Shown one piece after another: positions 21,513 through 32,598 of a stretch of DNA of 64,000 nt. Source of the stretch: Rhodamnia argentea (lineage: Eukaryota; Streptophyta; Magnoliopsida; Myrtales; Myrtaceae); contig NC_063150.1 of the NCBI RefSeq assembly GCF_020921035.1, forward strand, positions 6,262,001-6,326,000, read 5' to 3'. Position 1 is the first letter of the stretch. Each line of letters begins with the position of its first letter. A model generated the notes under the pieces. That model searched no databases, was not told where the DNA came from, and worked only from the letters and a program-made list of their open reading frames with translations. A program made the translations under genes and the position numbers.

Positions 21513-22733
21513 GAGAGAGAGAGAGAGAGAGAAGGATAGGGATGTGGATGCCTCCGAGAGTTCCATGAAGTATGAATCTTGGTCTGCAAACTATGTAACA
21601 GTCTCGTCCTGAGTCACTTCTCGTGCTTGGGACGCAGTTCGCTCCTCTGAATGGTGATTTCGAGACATGCTCGCTCGATGATCGCGAATCCGAGTTGTCA
21701 AGATGGTTCAGGTTGGAGATCCAAGAAGAGATCGGTGTGATGTGCGATTCCTAGAGCTGAACTATAGCTGCAAACCTTGTAATTTGAATAGCCTCTTCAC
21801 TTTGCAATGTATTACGGTCTGTGATCATGCTCTACAGACATAAATGAAGGCATTTGTACTAAGCTCTGGCATTTGAAGGCAGGAGATTCATAATCTCATT
21901 GTTCCGTTCTAAAAGGATGTCGAATTCTTTTGATTTCCCGATAATGCCATTGGTAAATTGCCATTACTTTCATGAAATTACCAACTTTTTTTTTGCCATT
22001 ACTTTCATGAAATTACCAACTTTTTTTTTTCATTTACCAACTTTTATTTGTCTTCCTTATCATCATCTTAAATTTGCTAACTCTTATATGGGTTTACCAA
22101 TCTTAGTTTGAATGATTTTCTAACATTCTTTTCTGATTACATCACGACTCGTTTTGAATTATCAACTCTTCTTTAAGTTAATTATAATGGTTTAGTGTTT
22201 TTGTCACTCATCAAATTTTGTTATCTTTTATTAGCCTATACTTGCCTTTTTTTTTTTTTTTTACAAACAACAATAAATTTTGGTCGGCTAAGCTTCTTAG
22301 GCAAGATTTTCCAGCTTATTTTTCGGGAAAATAATATTATGGAAGCTGCTAGCCTGTCAATCTGTTATTTCTGACTACACGATTTCTCATTTAATGAATC
22401 TACGATTGCGATTGTGCCTGAAAGTAATGTGGAAGTATTATATGTTGGGATGGCTACGTCTTTGGACCGTTTCCCCTTGTTCCTGCGTCGACGTTTTCTC
22501 CAAATTCAAAACGTAGTTTTCTCAGAAGAGTTAAATAATCCGTCCTAGTAGATTTCATGAGGCTGTAGTTGTCGAACACTTGACAAATCACTGTCGAAGT
22601 GTTGTCTACTACGTACGTAAGTGATTACTTCGACGGGTAATGAACATGGAGATCCCTGTCCTGAAATACGTCATGGATAACTCAATCCTCTGGTTTCTGC
22701 ATCGAGTTTGCCGACAAGGTTCTCACTTCAGCA
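21513..22733. other. GRAS 3' flank and duplicated promoter
   Basis: 21515-22280 is the 3' flank, with a GA tract just after the stop (21512-21530) and an AT-rich part using repeated TTACCAACTTT words. 22281-22733 is the duplicated 5' flank of the second GRAS copy. Confidence 0.6.
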
Positions 22734-25299
22734 ATGGCGAATGTTTCGTTCTCCTTTCCGTCGTTTTTCGACCAAGGCTGCGTTCTTGATGATTGGGATG
22801 AACAGGAGAGAGTGGCTAAAGGCAAAGAGGAGAGAGGTGAAGATGTCGTTCGCCAGGCTCGATCCTTTCTTCTCCAGGTTTGGAAGTCGGCAAGAGGATT
22901 TGAGCAACAAAGGAGTCCGTTTGCCCGACCAATCACAACTCGGGTCGAGCTCTATGGTCCTTGATCACTTCAATCTGAATGTTTCCTATCCTCCAACATC
23001 AGGATCTGAGGAGAGTCCGGAATCCGGGAATATGCAAAAACCGATGATGCCTCCATCTTCGAAGGCAACTTTGGAGCTCCTCAGCAACTATTGGTCGGTG
23101 CTCAAGAAGCCGAAGGGAGACGAGCCTGGGGAGCCGAATTGCGAGGTTCCAGTAAGCCAGCCGAAACTGTCAGCGGAAGAGATAATGAAGGTGGCTGGGA
23201 CTCGGTACATCCAATTTCAACATCAAAGGGACAACCATTTCTCCATGCTCACACACCCTTTTGGTCCTGTTTTCTCGTGCCTCTCCGAGGATGACTTGAA
23301 AGAGGTTGAACTCGCTCAGTTGCTTCTCGCGGCGGCTGACAAAGTAGATGACCGACAATTCGACCGCGCCAGCAGATTGCTTTCATACTGTGAACTGTTG
23401 GCGTCCAAGAGAGCGAGCCCGGCACAGAGGATCGTCCTGTACTTCGTGGAGGCTCTCCGAGACAGGATCAATAAAGAAACTGGACGGATGATCAGTGCGA
23501 AGGGATTCGAACGAAAGGCGTTAAAGGATGATATGAGTCAAGGCTTGAGCACAAGTCTTATAAGTCTTAAGTGCCACGCGCAACTTCCCTTCAATCAAGT
23601 CACCCAATTCACTGCGCTACAAGTAATCCTCGACCATACCCTATCCGTGACCCGGATCCATTTGATAGATCTCCAAATAAGAAGCGGGATCCAGTGGATA
23701 GTCTTGATGCAAGCTCTTGCTGAACGGAAAGGAGAACCGGTTGAGCTTCTAAAGATAACCGCGGTCGGGTCGGCAGGCAGAGAGAAGATGGAAGAGGCAG
23801 GCAAGAGATTAGCAAGCGTCGCGGAATCAATGAACATTCCCTTTTCGTTCCAATTACTCTTTCTGCCAAACTTGGAAGACATTAGGGAAGAGCAATTTAA
23901 CCTAGAGGACGGCGAAGCCATAGCAGTTTACGCACCGATGGTGCTGAGGACTATGATCTCGAGACCAACTTCCCTCGAGAAAATGATCAGTGTCGTCAGG
24001 AATCTCAACCCGTCCGTGATGGTGATGACCGAAGTGGAGGCGAACCACAACTCTCCTTCCTTCGTGGCCCGTTTCATCGAAGCCTTGTTCTTCTACAGTG
24101 CGTACTTCGACTGCCTCGAGGCGTGCATGACTTAGGAGACCGAGTACAATGTTGTCGGCTAAGTTCGTATGTAAGAAATTGCAATTGAACGACGAACAAC
24201 TAACCTGAAGCCAATGCAGATGAATATACAGAAAGTTGATCCGAGCCCAACGTATTATCGTCGTGTCCTTAAGACAAAATTCGCCCCCTCAATTAGTACC
24301 CGAGGAAATTGGACGACTCCCGGGATAGAACGGATCTCGTTCCTCCGAAATGGTACGTGTTCGGAGGATTCCACCGAACGCAATTTTGCAGAAATAATCG
24401 CAGCAAATGAATGTATTGAAAGAGAGCGAAGAGAAAATGATGATGATGTATGTTTTTCGAAAAAACCGACAGTTATATATATAGTCACAAACAATTGAAG
24501 AGTCACGAGTAAATCAAATAGATGAAGAGTCACGAAAGTCATGAAACCGTACGGTTTCGTCTATGAAGTATTACGAATCGAAACACCTCCTTTCGGACAA
24601 ACATGTTCGTTCAAAGAAAAGGTTCCCGATCTATGAAGTATTACGAACCGAAACACCTGTTCAAAGAAAAGGTTCCCGAACAAACACATCTATTCGGACG
24701 AAGGAAGTGTTTAAAAATTTCAATAGTGTCTGTTCGAATCGTGTCCATTCGGTTTAAAGGAAGTAGAGCAAAAAATAAAATAAATAAAAAACAATGGAAC
24801 GCGGGGGCCCGAATCGAGCCGAGCGGCGGCGGCGGCGCGCGTAGGTCCTCTCCCTTCCACAAAAGTGGGGTGCCCCTTGAGGCCCAAACCCATTTGTGAG
24901 GTTCCAATATTTAAACCCATCTTCCATCTGCTCCTTTTCCCATGTGGGACTCTCCATCCTTCATTCTCATTCACTTATTATGGGATTTCTTGCAACCAAA
25001 TCCCAACATAAAAGACCATCACGGAGGAAATTTTCAGCATCGGGATCAGGAACATAGTCTCGACGGAGGGCCACGAGAGGGTCACGAGGAATGTGAAAAT
25101 CGAGGTGTGGAGGGCCTTCTTCATGAGGTACCGGATGGTCGAGCTCGAGTTCAGTGAGGCCTCGCTCTACCAGGCCACCCTGGTCGCGAAGCAGTTCACT
25201 TGTGAGAGGTTTTGCACGCTCGACCGAGACGGCAATTGCCTGTTGGTTGGCTGGAAAGGGACCCCGATTCTCTCTCTCTCGGCTTGGAAGTTTCGGTGA
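22734..25299 (+). pseudogene. Second GRAS copy, disrupted by indel, nonsense change and a solo LTR
   Basis: The body is about 90% identical in protein to the gene at 19809. Relative to that gene there are three lesions. An indel near 22845-22860 shifts frame, so the ATG at 22734 leads out of frame; an in-frame ATG at 22843 could still start a 430-residue product. CAG became TAG at 24133-24135, removing the last quarter of the GRAS domain. An 859-bp LTR (24150-25008) sits directly after. The rest of the domain, including the SAW region, resumes at 25009 and ends at 25299 (ending SLSAWKFR). The possible 22843-24135 product keeps the VHIID and PFYRE regions but lacks SAW, so a truncated protein cannot be excluded. 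Confidence 0.9.
24150..25008. mobile_element. Solo LTR inside the GRAS pseudogene
   Basis: The insert begins TGTTGTCGGC and ends CCCAACA, the inverted TGTTG/CAACA termini of plant LTRs. It is flanked by TACAA (24145-24149) and TAAAA (25009-25013), a 5-bp target duplication with one change; the intact gene reads GAGTACAAGACC at this point. There is no internal region and no second LTR, so it arose by recombination between LTRs or is a lone terminus. It contains a local duplication (CTATGAAGTATTACGAA at 24562 and 24630) and a GGCGGC-rich patch near 24820. Confidence 0.85.
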
Positions 25300-26740
25300 A
25301 TGAAGTTATGACTCTCGATCAGCAGACTATATAACGGTCTCTTCCTGAATCACATCTTGATCTTGTACTCAGGACCCAGTTCTCTCCTCTGAACGGTTTT
25401 TTTGACACATGCTGTCTCCGTGAACGTGAATCCAAGTCGTCAAGAATATTCGGGTCGCAGATCCCAGAAGAGATCAGTACGATGTTCGATTCCTAGAGCT
25501 GAATTATAGCTGCAAACCTTGTAATTTGAATAGTCTCTTCGTTTTGCAATTTATTGCGGTCCGTGATCATGCTTTGCTGACATAAATGCAAGCTCTTGCA
25601 TTTGGAAGCGTGAGATTCACAAATCCCGCCAAATGGACGATCTTCCGTTTTAAAACGAAGTAGATTTCTTGTCGTCCGTCACCTGGTCTTTCGATAATGC
25701 TATTGGTAAACTTGCCATTACTTTCATGAAATTACCAACTTTCTTATCTTTTACCAACTTTTATTTGTCTTCCTGAAAAACACCGCATTAAAGTTGCAAA
25801 CGCTAATATGAGTTTACAAATCTCAATTTGAATGAGTTCCTAACATTTGTTCTGATTAAATCACCGACTCGTTTTGGTCCTTTTGGATTATCAACTCTTC
25901 TTTAAGTTATTTTATAATGATTTAGTGTTTTTGTCATTTATCAACTTTTGTTATCTTTTATTAGCCTATATCTGTCCTTTTTTACAAACACATTAAATTT
26001 ATCAACTTTTTTTAATGAATTTACCAACATTTATTTGCGTGACTTACCAACTTTTCTCTTATTTGATCAACAAATAGTTTTGGTTTACCCCCCCTTATTT
26101 GAGCTGATTACCTGCATTCATCTATTTTACTTAAATTTAGTAATTATTCCATAGAGTCACCATTTTTAACTTGTCTTGCTTATAAACTCTCTAAATTTAC
26201 TAACTCTTATGAGAAATTAATAAGTGATTACTAACATGTCTCCAATTGAGCCAGCACCTAATTTTCCGTTAACAATTATTTGAGTTAATTACCGGCATTT
26301 ATTTGGTTTTTCAATTGGCTTCTTCTCTTAGTTATGAAAATTCTCTCGTCTTTTAGAAATTTTCATTTACCCCGTTGGTATTGGCAACTTCTCTTATCCA
26401 TGAAAGTTCTCTTGAATTTTAGAAATTTTCGTTTACACTTCTTAGTTTTTACCAACGCCTTAAAGTTGTCAACCATCATTTGTAATACTAACATTGTTTC
26501 CAATATAGTTACCAACTAGTTCTGAAAAAATTCGTAACGTCGTATGTGGATTTGTATCAATGAAAAACTTTCTTATGCTAGTTGATTAGTTTTAAGTTGC
26601 CCATGTACATTCGATTCTTTTGTAATTTACCCTAGCAATTTGTAAAATTTACAATCTCTTTTAGAAATTGCCAACCTCAATTAAAGTGATTATTAACTTT
26701 TTTTGATTAAATTTGAATTTTTTCTGCGTTATCAACTCTT
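25300..26740. repeat. GRAS 3' flank and AT-rich DNA with a recurring TTACCAAC word
   Basis: 25300 to about 26005 is the duplicated 3' flank. From about 25700 to 26740 the words TTACCAACTTT, TTATCAACTTTT and TTGCCAAC recur about a dozen times at irregular spacing, usually followed by TTTATTTG. The same words occur at 21940-22200 in the first copy. It looks like a decayed tandem array. No gene is supported. Confidence 0.45.
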
Positions 26741-27671
26741 ATTTGTCCGAACAAAAAAAAATCTTATTTGAGTTTATATAATAGATTGCACTCATATTTT
26801 GCATTACAAGCACTAAAAGAACATTTCTGGTAGTAATTTTTGTGCATCTCAAATTCGAACATCAATGCAACAGACAATGAAGCCATCGCAACATGTGTCG
26901 AATATTGATATTGATGTCAATGAGTCCGTCAATCCCGTTTATGTTTGATTCTGACTTCATGCGTTCAATTAAGGCTTGAGCGTGATAAGTATGAAATTCA
27001 TTTTCTCAGTTCTAAACCAACTGTTCAAAACTTCAAATGTCAATTCAGTTTTGAATTTTACAAATACCAATTCAATTTTGAATTTTTTTTAAAAAAAATT
27101 TCCAATTAAGTTTCTTCCAACCAATTTTCGTCATAAGTCACCGATGTGGCAGTGTGTTACGTACAACCGGCCAATGATGATTGAACACTACATCAACGAT
27201 TTCCAGCGAAAGTTGATCGAAAAAATTACATCAAAATTTCATGTAAAGGTTTCTAATTAAATTGGCAAGATTAAAAGTTTAAGACTTAATTGATATCCGT
27301 ACAATATATATAGGGTTGATTGCGTAGTTTCTCCTTGCTTTTGTGTACCGAAATCCAATAGAAAATACACTATCCGTGACCAAAGTAGACACGTAATTAT
27401 TTCCGTGTATCCTAACAACAAGCCGTGGCCACGAGTAGGAGTAAAGCTTGCCTAACTTCATTAGTAATTTTTCGTAATTCAGAGTTCATTTTAATTTACT
27501 TAAAAAAGAAAATGTTACTTTAAAATGTACAAAAATGAAAAAGAATATTTATGATGCTTTAAAATGAAAATATCCCAATTAATACGATAATTTGATAGTT
27601 GTGGGGCCATATCTGTCTTTGCAGTTTTAAATAACTAAATAGAAAATCTTTAAAACCACGCGTCAAGCATG

Positions 27672-27674
<3 letters not shown>

Positions 27675-27714
<40 letters not shown>
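27675..27714. repeat. (AT)20 microsatellite
   Basis: A perfect dinucleotide run of about 40 bp. It is likely length-polymorphic. Confidence 0.95.
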
Positions 27715-27716
<2 letters not shown>

Positions 27717-27805
27717 TGTGGTGACTATGAAAGTAAACTTTCTCTCGACTCTTGCTTGAGCTATAAGTGATTAGAAAGAAAAAAGAAGAAATATAAATTG
27801 TTATT

Positions 27806-27985
27806 AGTAGGAGTGATCGGTTCCGGGGTGGGTGGTTCCCACACTAAATCTGAGAATCGCCCGCTAAGGCGGTTCCGCCAAATAAAAATCGTAAACCATC
27901 CGCTCGTTTCATGAATCCACTCGAGACCCGAACCACCGATCCGATCCAATACAGTGCCGAGCATCAACATCACTCATTGATCTCT
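27806..27985. mobile_element. Short GGTTCC-rich hAT-like remnant
   Basis: The sequence starts GGAGTGATCGGTTCCGGGGTGGGTGGTTCCC and ends near CATCAACATCACTCATT, which shares a GAGTGAT core in inverse orientation. The GGTTCC words match those of the hAT element at 4819. I found no target duplication, so both boundaries are approximate. Confidence 0.35.
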
Positions 27986-28193
27986 TCCACAAATTCATAA
28001 ATAAATAAAAAAACCGCCTTTATTTTGAAGTGACAAATAAAACTCTTGAGGCACGACTTGTATTTTTTAGTGAGAATTAACGACACGCAAACATTTTGCT
28101 CCATATTGAAAAACATTGACTATTAATGCGATTTATCGGACAAACAAAGGTAAGTGTGAGACTGAATCTAATCTATGCAATTGGACTAAAAAA

Positions 28194-29321
28194 GGTCCTA
28201 TTTGGTTCAGCATTTGGCCAAATGACTTTGAGAAAATGCAAATACTTTTGGGCTAAAGGCATTTTTCAAAATGCAAGTAGTATTTGATAAAACATATTTT
28301 AGAAACGTATTTGGAAAGCAATTTTGATGTAAATATTGTTTGGTGAAAAATGAACTTTGTAAAGTATTTTTACTTTTTGAAAAAAAAAAGTGGTGGCGGA
28401 CGGTGGGCAGGTGACGACGAGCGCTAGGGATAAGCGGTTCCCGGTCCGGTCTAGTTCCCATACAAAATCGGGAACTGGACCGGTGGTCTCGGTTCCCACT
28501 TTTCGGAACCGTGGACCGGATCGGTCACCCTTGGAATCGGGAACCGGACCGGACCGTCGGTCCGGCCCGGTTCCCGAGCGGTTCTAAGGGTTTCCGGTTC
28601 GCGGTTCCGAAAAGTAGATGCACACTTTGATAGAAGACGTAGTCGAGCTCGAGGTCGAGGAAATAAGGGTCGGTGTATCGCGAGCTCGGCGGAGTCAAGA
28701 TCTCTTCAAGTGGCAGCTCCGGATCGAACTCTAAATGACATAAACCTAAACAATAAGTAAACGTTAGGTTTGTTTTTTAAAAAAAAAATTAAAAGAAAAG
28801 GACCGGTCCGGTCCTGGGCCCTGGAACCGGGAACCGGACCGGCTCTCCCTAAAATCGGGAACTGGACCATTGGTCCCGGTCCGGGTGGTCCTTTTTGCTC
28901 ACCCCTAGCGTGCGCCGGGGGGGGTGGCGGCGTGCGTCGGGGTTCGGCGAGTGGTGGCTAGGAAGCAGAGGGTGGGCGGCTGCGGCGGGCGGCAGATGGA
29001 GGGCTGCAGTGGGGGGTAGGAGGCGGCGTCGATGGCCGGTGGAGGGCGGGCGGCGGGCGGCCGACGACGGGGGGCGGACGGGCGGGTGGCGGCAAGCAAA
29101 AGTGACAAAGTTAAAATAAATAAACAATTAGTTGCATTTTGTAAAAGTCATTTAGCTCAAAGTACTTCTAGAGATACTTTTGGTTAAAAGACTTTGATGA
29201 GCATTTGAGATGCAATTACATCTTCTCAAAGTGAGCCAAAAAATGAACGAAACATCATTTGTATTTGGCCAAGGAACTTTAGAGCCCCAATGCTCATTTT
29301 CAATGTTGAACCAAACGGGCC
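28194..29321. mobile_element. TTTGGT-family DNA transposon, itself hit by another element
   Basis: The left end GGTCCTATTTGGTTCAGCATT and the inverse of the right end (GGCCCGTTTGGTTCAACATT) match at 16 to 17 of 20 positions. The arms contain the same 'GCAAATAC..TTTGGGCTAAAGGCATTTTTCAAAATGCAAGTAGTATTTGATAAAA' order as the repeats at 2838-3500, and its inverse near 29130-29260. The centre carries a very GC-rich GGCGG-type block (28908-29090) with no real gene. A nested element occupies 28425-28907. Confidence 0.6.
28425..28907. mobile_element. Nested hAT-type MITE with TAGGGRTRAGC termini
   Basis: The ends are TAGGGATAAGC and the inverse of TAGGGGTGAGC, both followed by GGTTCC/GGTCCGG sub-terminal repeats. 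The 8-bp flanks ACGAGCGC and GCGTGCGC agree at six positions, consistent with an aged hAT target duplication. It inserted into the centre of the element at 28194-29321. Confidence 0.6.
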
Positions 29322-30094
29322 AAAGTTTTTTTCCTCGTGACTTACGCTCAACCTGACCCACAAGTGATCACCTCCAAAAGAGATGAGGAAAAAGACAAGT
29401 CCTTATTTGGAATTGTCTCATTAATATATAATGTTAGTTGTATACTGCCGAGGAAAAAGAGAGAGAGAAATATGTAGTATGGTATGAATGTTCATCATTC
29501 ACATTTAGAAAATGAGCATGACATAAATACACAAGTGAGAAAGAAGGAAAAGAAATTATTTATTCTTATTTGAAGAAATTCGAAGGGATATAAAAGGCAC
29601 AAAAAATTGACTTTACTAATCGACCATTATCCCCTGATCTTTTCCTCCATCAAATTAAGAATGTGTTTCCATGATCCTTCCTCATTCCTCTTGATCACTT
29701 TTTTAAGCATGGTGTTACGATTTTTCAAGGTGAATGAAAACCAAATTACGTAATTTTCATACTTTAAAATAAGTGAACGTAATTAGATTTTATTTTATTT
29801 TGTAAAAAATAAATGATTTGAAAAATATGTTTTTATAATTAATCGTTTAAAAAATTATAATCACCAATTTATATCTTTAAAAAAATATTTTTTTAATTAT
29901 TTAATTTTTTCGAAACAAACAATCTTAAAAGAGAATGGCCCATTTGTCCTTACCAAAAAAAAAAAAAAGAGAATGGCCCATTTGTGTTTGGCCTACCATC
30001 TCTTGTAAGTATTGTGTTTGGAAAGTTAATACACAGCTCACCTTACCCAAAAAAAAAAAAAAAAAGAGAAGAATGGCCCACGTCAATGTGGCGA
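29322..30094. other. Intergenic and upstream region of the Polycomb methyltransferase gene
   Basis: The stretch is AT-rich. Near the gene the phrase GAATGGCCCA occurs three times (29934, 29971, 30071), preceded or followed by A14-A17 tracts. This looks like a small local duplication mediated by the poly-A tracts. No gene is supported. Confidence 0.5.
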
Positions 30095-30100
30095 CACGTG
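30095..30100 (+). promoter_or_regulatory. G-box (CACGTG) in the promoter or leader of the SWN-type gene
   Basis: A palindromic CACGTG within GACACGTGTCC, 97 bp upstream of the start codon. G-boxes bind bZIP and bHLH factors. Function here is inferred from motif and position only. Confidence 0.4.
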
Positions 30101-30196
30101 TCCGTTCCCACTCCAAAGACCACAAGAATTTCTCACGCTGTTCTCGCTCGGAGTGCCGTGTACGGGGGGCTGGAGGACGCGGAGCAGCGAGCAGCC

Positions 30197-32552
30197 ATGG
30201 TGTCCAAGGCGAGCGACTCTGGCACCAAGCCCAGGGTCAGTCTCTCTCTCTCTCTCTGCTTTCTAGAGTCACCTTTGGTCGGAGCGGACATGGCCGTTCA
30301 TCAGTAGGGTCTCTAATCTCCTATGTATCGTAATTATCCACTGTACAATCAATACTAATGAAGGCCCGGACCCCTGCTTGTTCTTCATCGATCGAAGTTG
30401 TTACTTTGAACGAGGATGTCCTTTTATCTGCGACCCAATGGTAGCATCTCATGATAAAGCAGCTATTTTTCTTCTGTCTAATTTCTTGGTCATGATGATT
30501 TCCCTTTTAGGTATAGTTGATCATCTCAATTTTTGATTGATTGATTCTATGGATTTCTCAATATTCACGTGCTTTTTTTCCTGGGCACGGCAGAAGTTGA
30601 ATGGGGAGCAGTCGAATGAAGGTGTTGGAAACTTGGTCTCTAAGATAAACCTGCTCAGAAAGCAAATTCAAGCTGAGAGGAATTCTTCGGTTAAAGTTAA
30701 GTCGATTTTGTTTCGTTGGATGTGCATGTGCATATATTTTTTTAGGATTGATCATTTCACTTGATAATCTCTGCTAGAGAAAGTCTCTGGAGATTAGTTT
30801 TTTGTAGTGAATGCTGCGATATGGCATGAACCCGCTTCTGATTCTATCGCGCAGGAGAAGTTTGAGAAAAATGGGAAGAAAGTAGAAGATCATGTATGCC
30901 AGCTTCTGTCAGAAGCATCAAAAAACGATGGTTTCAGTAATATACTGTTGTCTAGGATTGAGAATCCTCTTGGGAAGTTTAGTGCGTATGTTCAAGGATC
31001 AGGTGATAAAGATGGCATTTACGGTCACGAATTGTCATCCCTTGTGGGCACCAAGCTTCCTTATACTGAGAAATTACCTCCTTACACCACATGGATATTC
31101 TTGGATAGGTACTACTTCTTGGTAAATATCGTTGGCTTTGGTAAAAGCACCAAAGCCAACTTGGTAGTGTGTTTTACACGCTCTCTCATTGTCATGAGTG
31201 TGGGCAAGTGCTCACACTGCCATCTATAAGTGATGATTCTAATTGGACACATCTTGCAGGAATCAGAGAATGGCTGAAGACCAGTCAGTGGTTGGGAGAA
31301 GACGTATTTACTATGACCAACATGGCAGTGAAGCACTCATTTGCAGCGATAGTGAGGAAGATATGACTGAGCCTGAGGACGAGAAGCATGACTTCTCTGA
31401 AGCTGAAGATCGCATACTATGGTAAGTGCATAGTTTTAAAAGAATGTCAGGTCATGTAGTTCTCTTTGCTTCTAGAGAGGTTTAAGGATTACATGATCAG
31501 GTGTCTGCAATAGGTGGAGAGAGTTTGTTTGCATGAGTTGTCTCTTGGCGAGATTAGTTAATACTTGGGATTGCTGAAAGTGGAAATTCAAACATATACT
31601 TTGTCATGAAGAGATTAGGAACTGCTTGTGGAAAAGCTGATTTCCTGAAATTTCCAAAGAAAAGCATAGTTTTCTTTTTCCTGTTAAACAGGATAGAGTA
31701 TGGCAGCTAAAACAACTGGTTTCATGAATTAGCCAGACCTTAATAAGTGAGAACCCATGAAGAGAGAGTCCAAACTTCAATTAAAATCAGCTTATTGATA
31801 AGAATCACGTCTCCCTGTAATGATTCCAGGATGGCTTTTGAGGAGTATGGTTCCAGCGAGGATGTACAGAACATTGTGAGCCAGTTTGTTGGGGGCACCA
31901 AATTAGAAATCCAGGTGATCGAAACAAGATTTATAACAAAAGCTTTGAACTGGTGGTTTGTGTTCTTTTGATTGAAAAAGTATGTTGTTCATAAGAAAAT
32001 CCTCCGTGTGCTGACTTGAGACTTGAGAGATGTATTTGATTCTGGATCTGCAGGAGAGATACAAATTTCTTAAAGAGAACTATGAAAAGAAACAGAACAA
32101 AAATCTCAAAAACTCTGGAGATGTGGGAACTGATAAGGGAATATATCTGGACAAGACCCTCAGTGCTGCTTTAGATTCTTTCGACAATCTTTTCTGTCGT
32201 CGTTGCTTGGTATGCATTCAGAGACCCTTTCCTTTCCTTCTCTCTGTTTTGGCTAAGGAAGAAGGCATCAAAACCATGCTTATCTTCTTGGGAATTTCCA
32301 CAGCTATTTGATTGTCGTCTTCATGGCTGTTCCCAAAGCTTAATTATTCCTGTAAGTGGAGTGGCAGCTATATCACAAGTCATTTTCCCCCTACTTTAAT
32401 TTTACTATATTTTCTTATAGGCTTTTCTTGACAGGGTGAAAAGCAGCCCTATTCTCTAGAGCATGAAGAAGATGGAAAACCTTGTGGTGATCAGTGCTAC
32501 CTGAAGGTATGAACAAATGAATCTCCCATAAAGAAATAGTGTCGAGATCGAG

Positions 32553-32598
<46 letters not shown>

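Larger units (their letters stand above)
19424..22280 (+). repeat. Tandem duplication, first copy (GRAS gene and both flanks)
   Basis: The unit begins GGTCGGCTGAGCTTCTTAGGCGAG and ends in a T-rich tract followed by ACAAACAACAATAAATTTT. At 22281 the same unit starts again (GGTCGGCTAAGCTTCTTAGGCAAG) and runs to about 26005. The two copies abut exactly, head to tail, at 2857 bp against about 2861 bp once the LTR in the second copy is removed. The second copy also has about 100 bp extra near 22345-22445. The duplicated part includes promoter, uORF, CDS and 3' flank. Confidence 0.85.
26741..28190. other. AT-rich intergenic DNA
   Basis: No gene is supported. 27000-27300 has inverted-repeat-like AT-rich arms of the kind seen in small MULE elements, without clear ends. 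27675-27714 is an (AT)20 microsatellite. 27806-27985 is a small GGTTCC-rich segment listed separately. Confidence 0.4.

Noticed and set aside
20979-21566. 195-codon antisense frame across the GRAS gene
   Set aside because: It is the complement of a well-supported GRAS domain, with low-complexity Leu/Ser and His runs.
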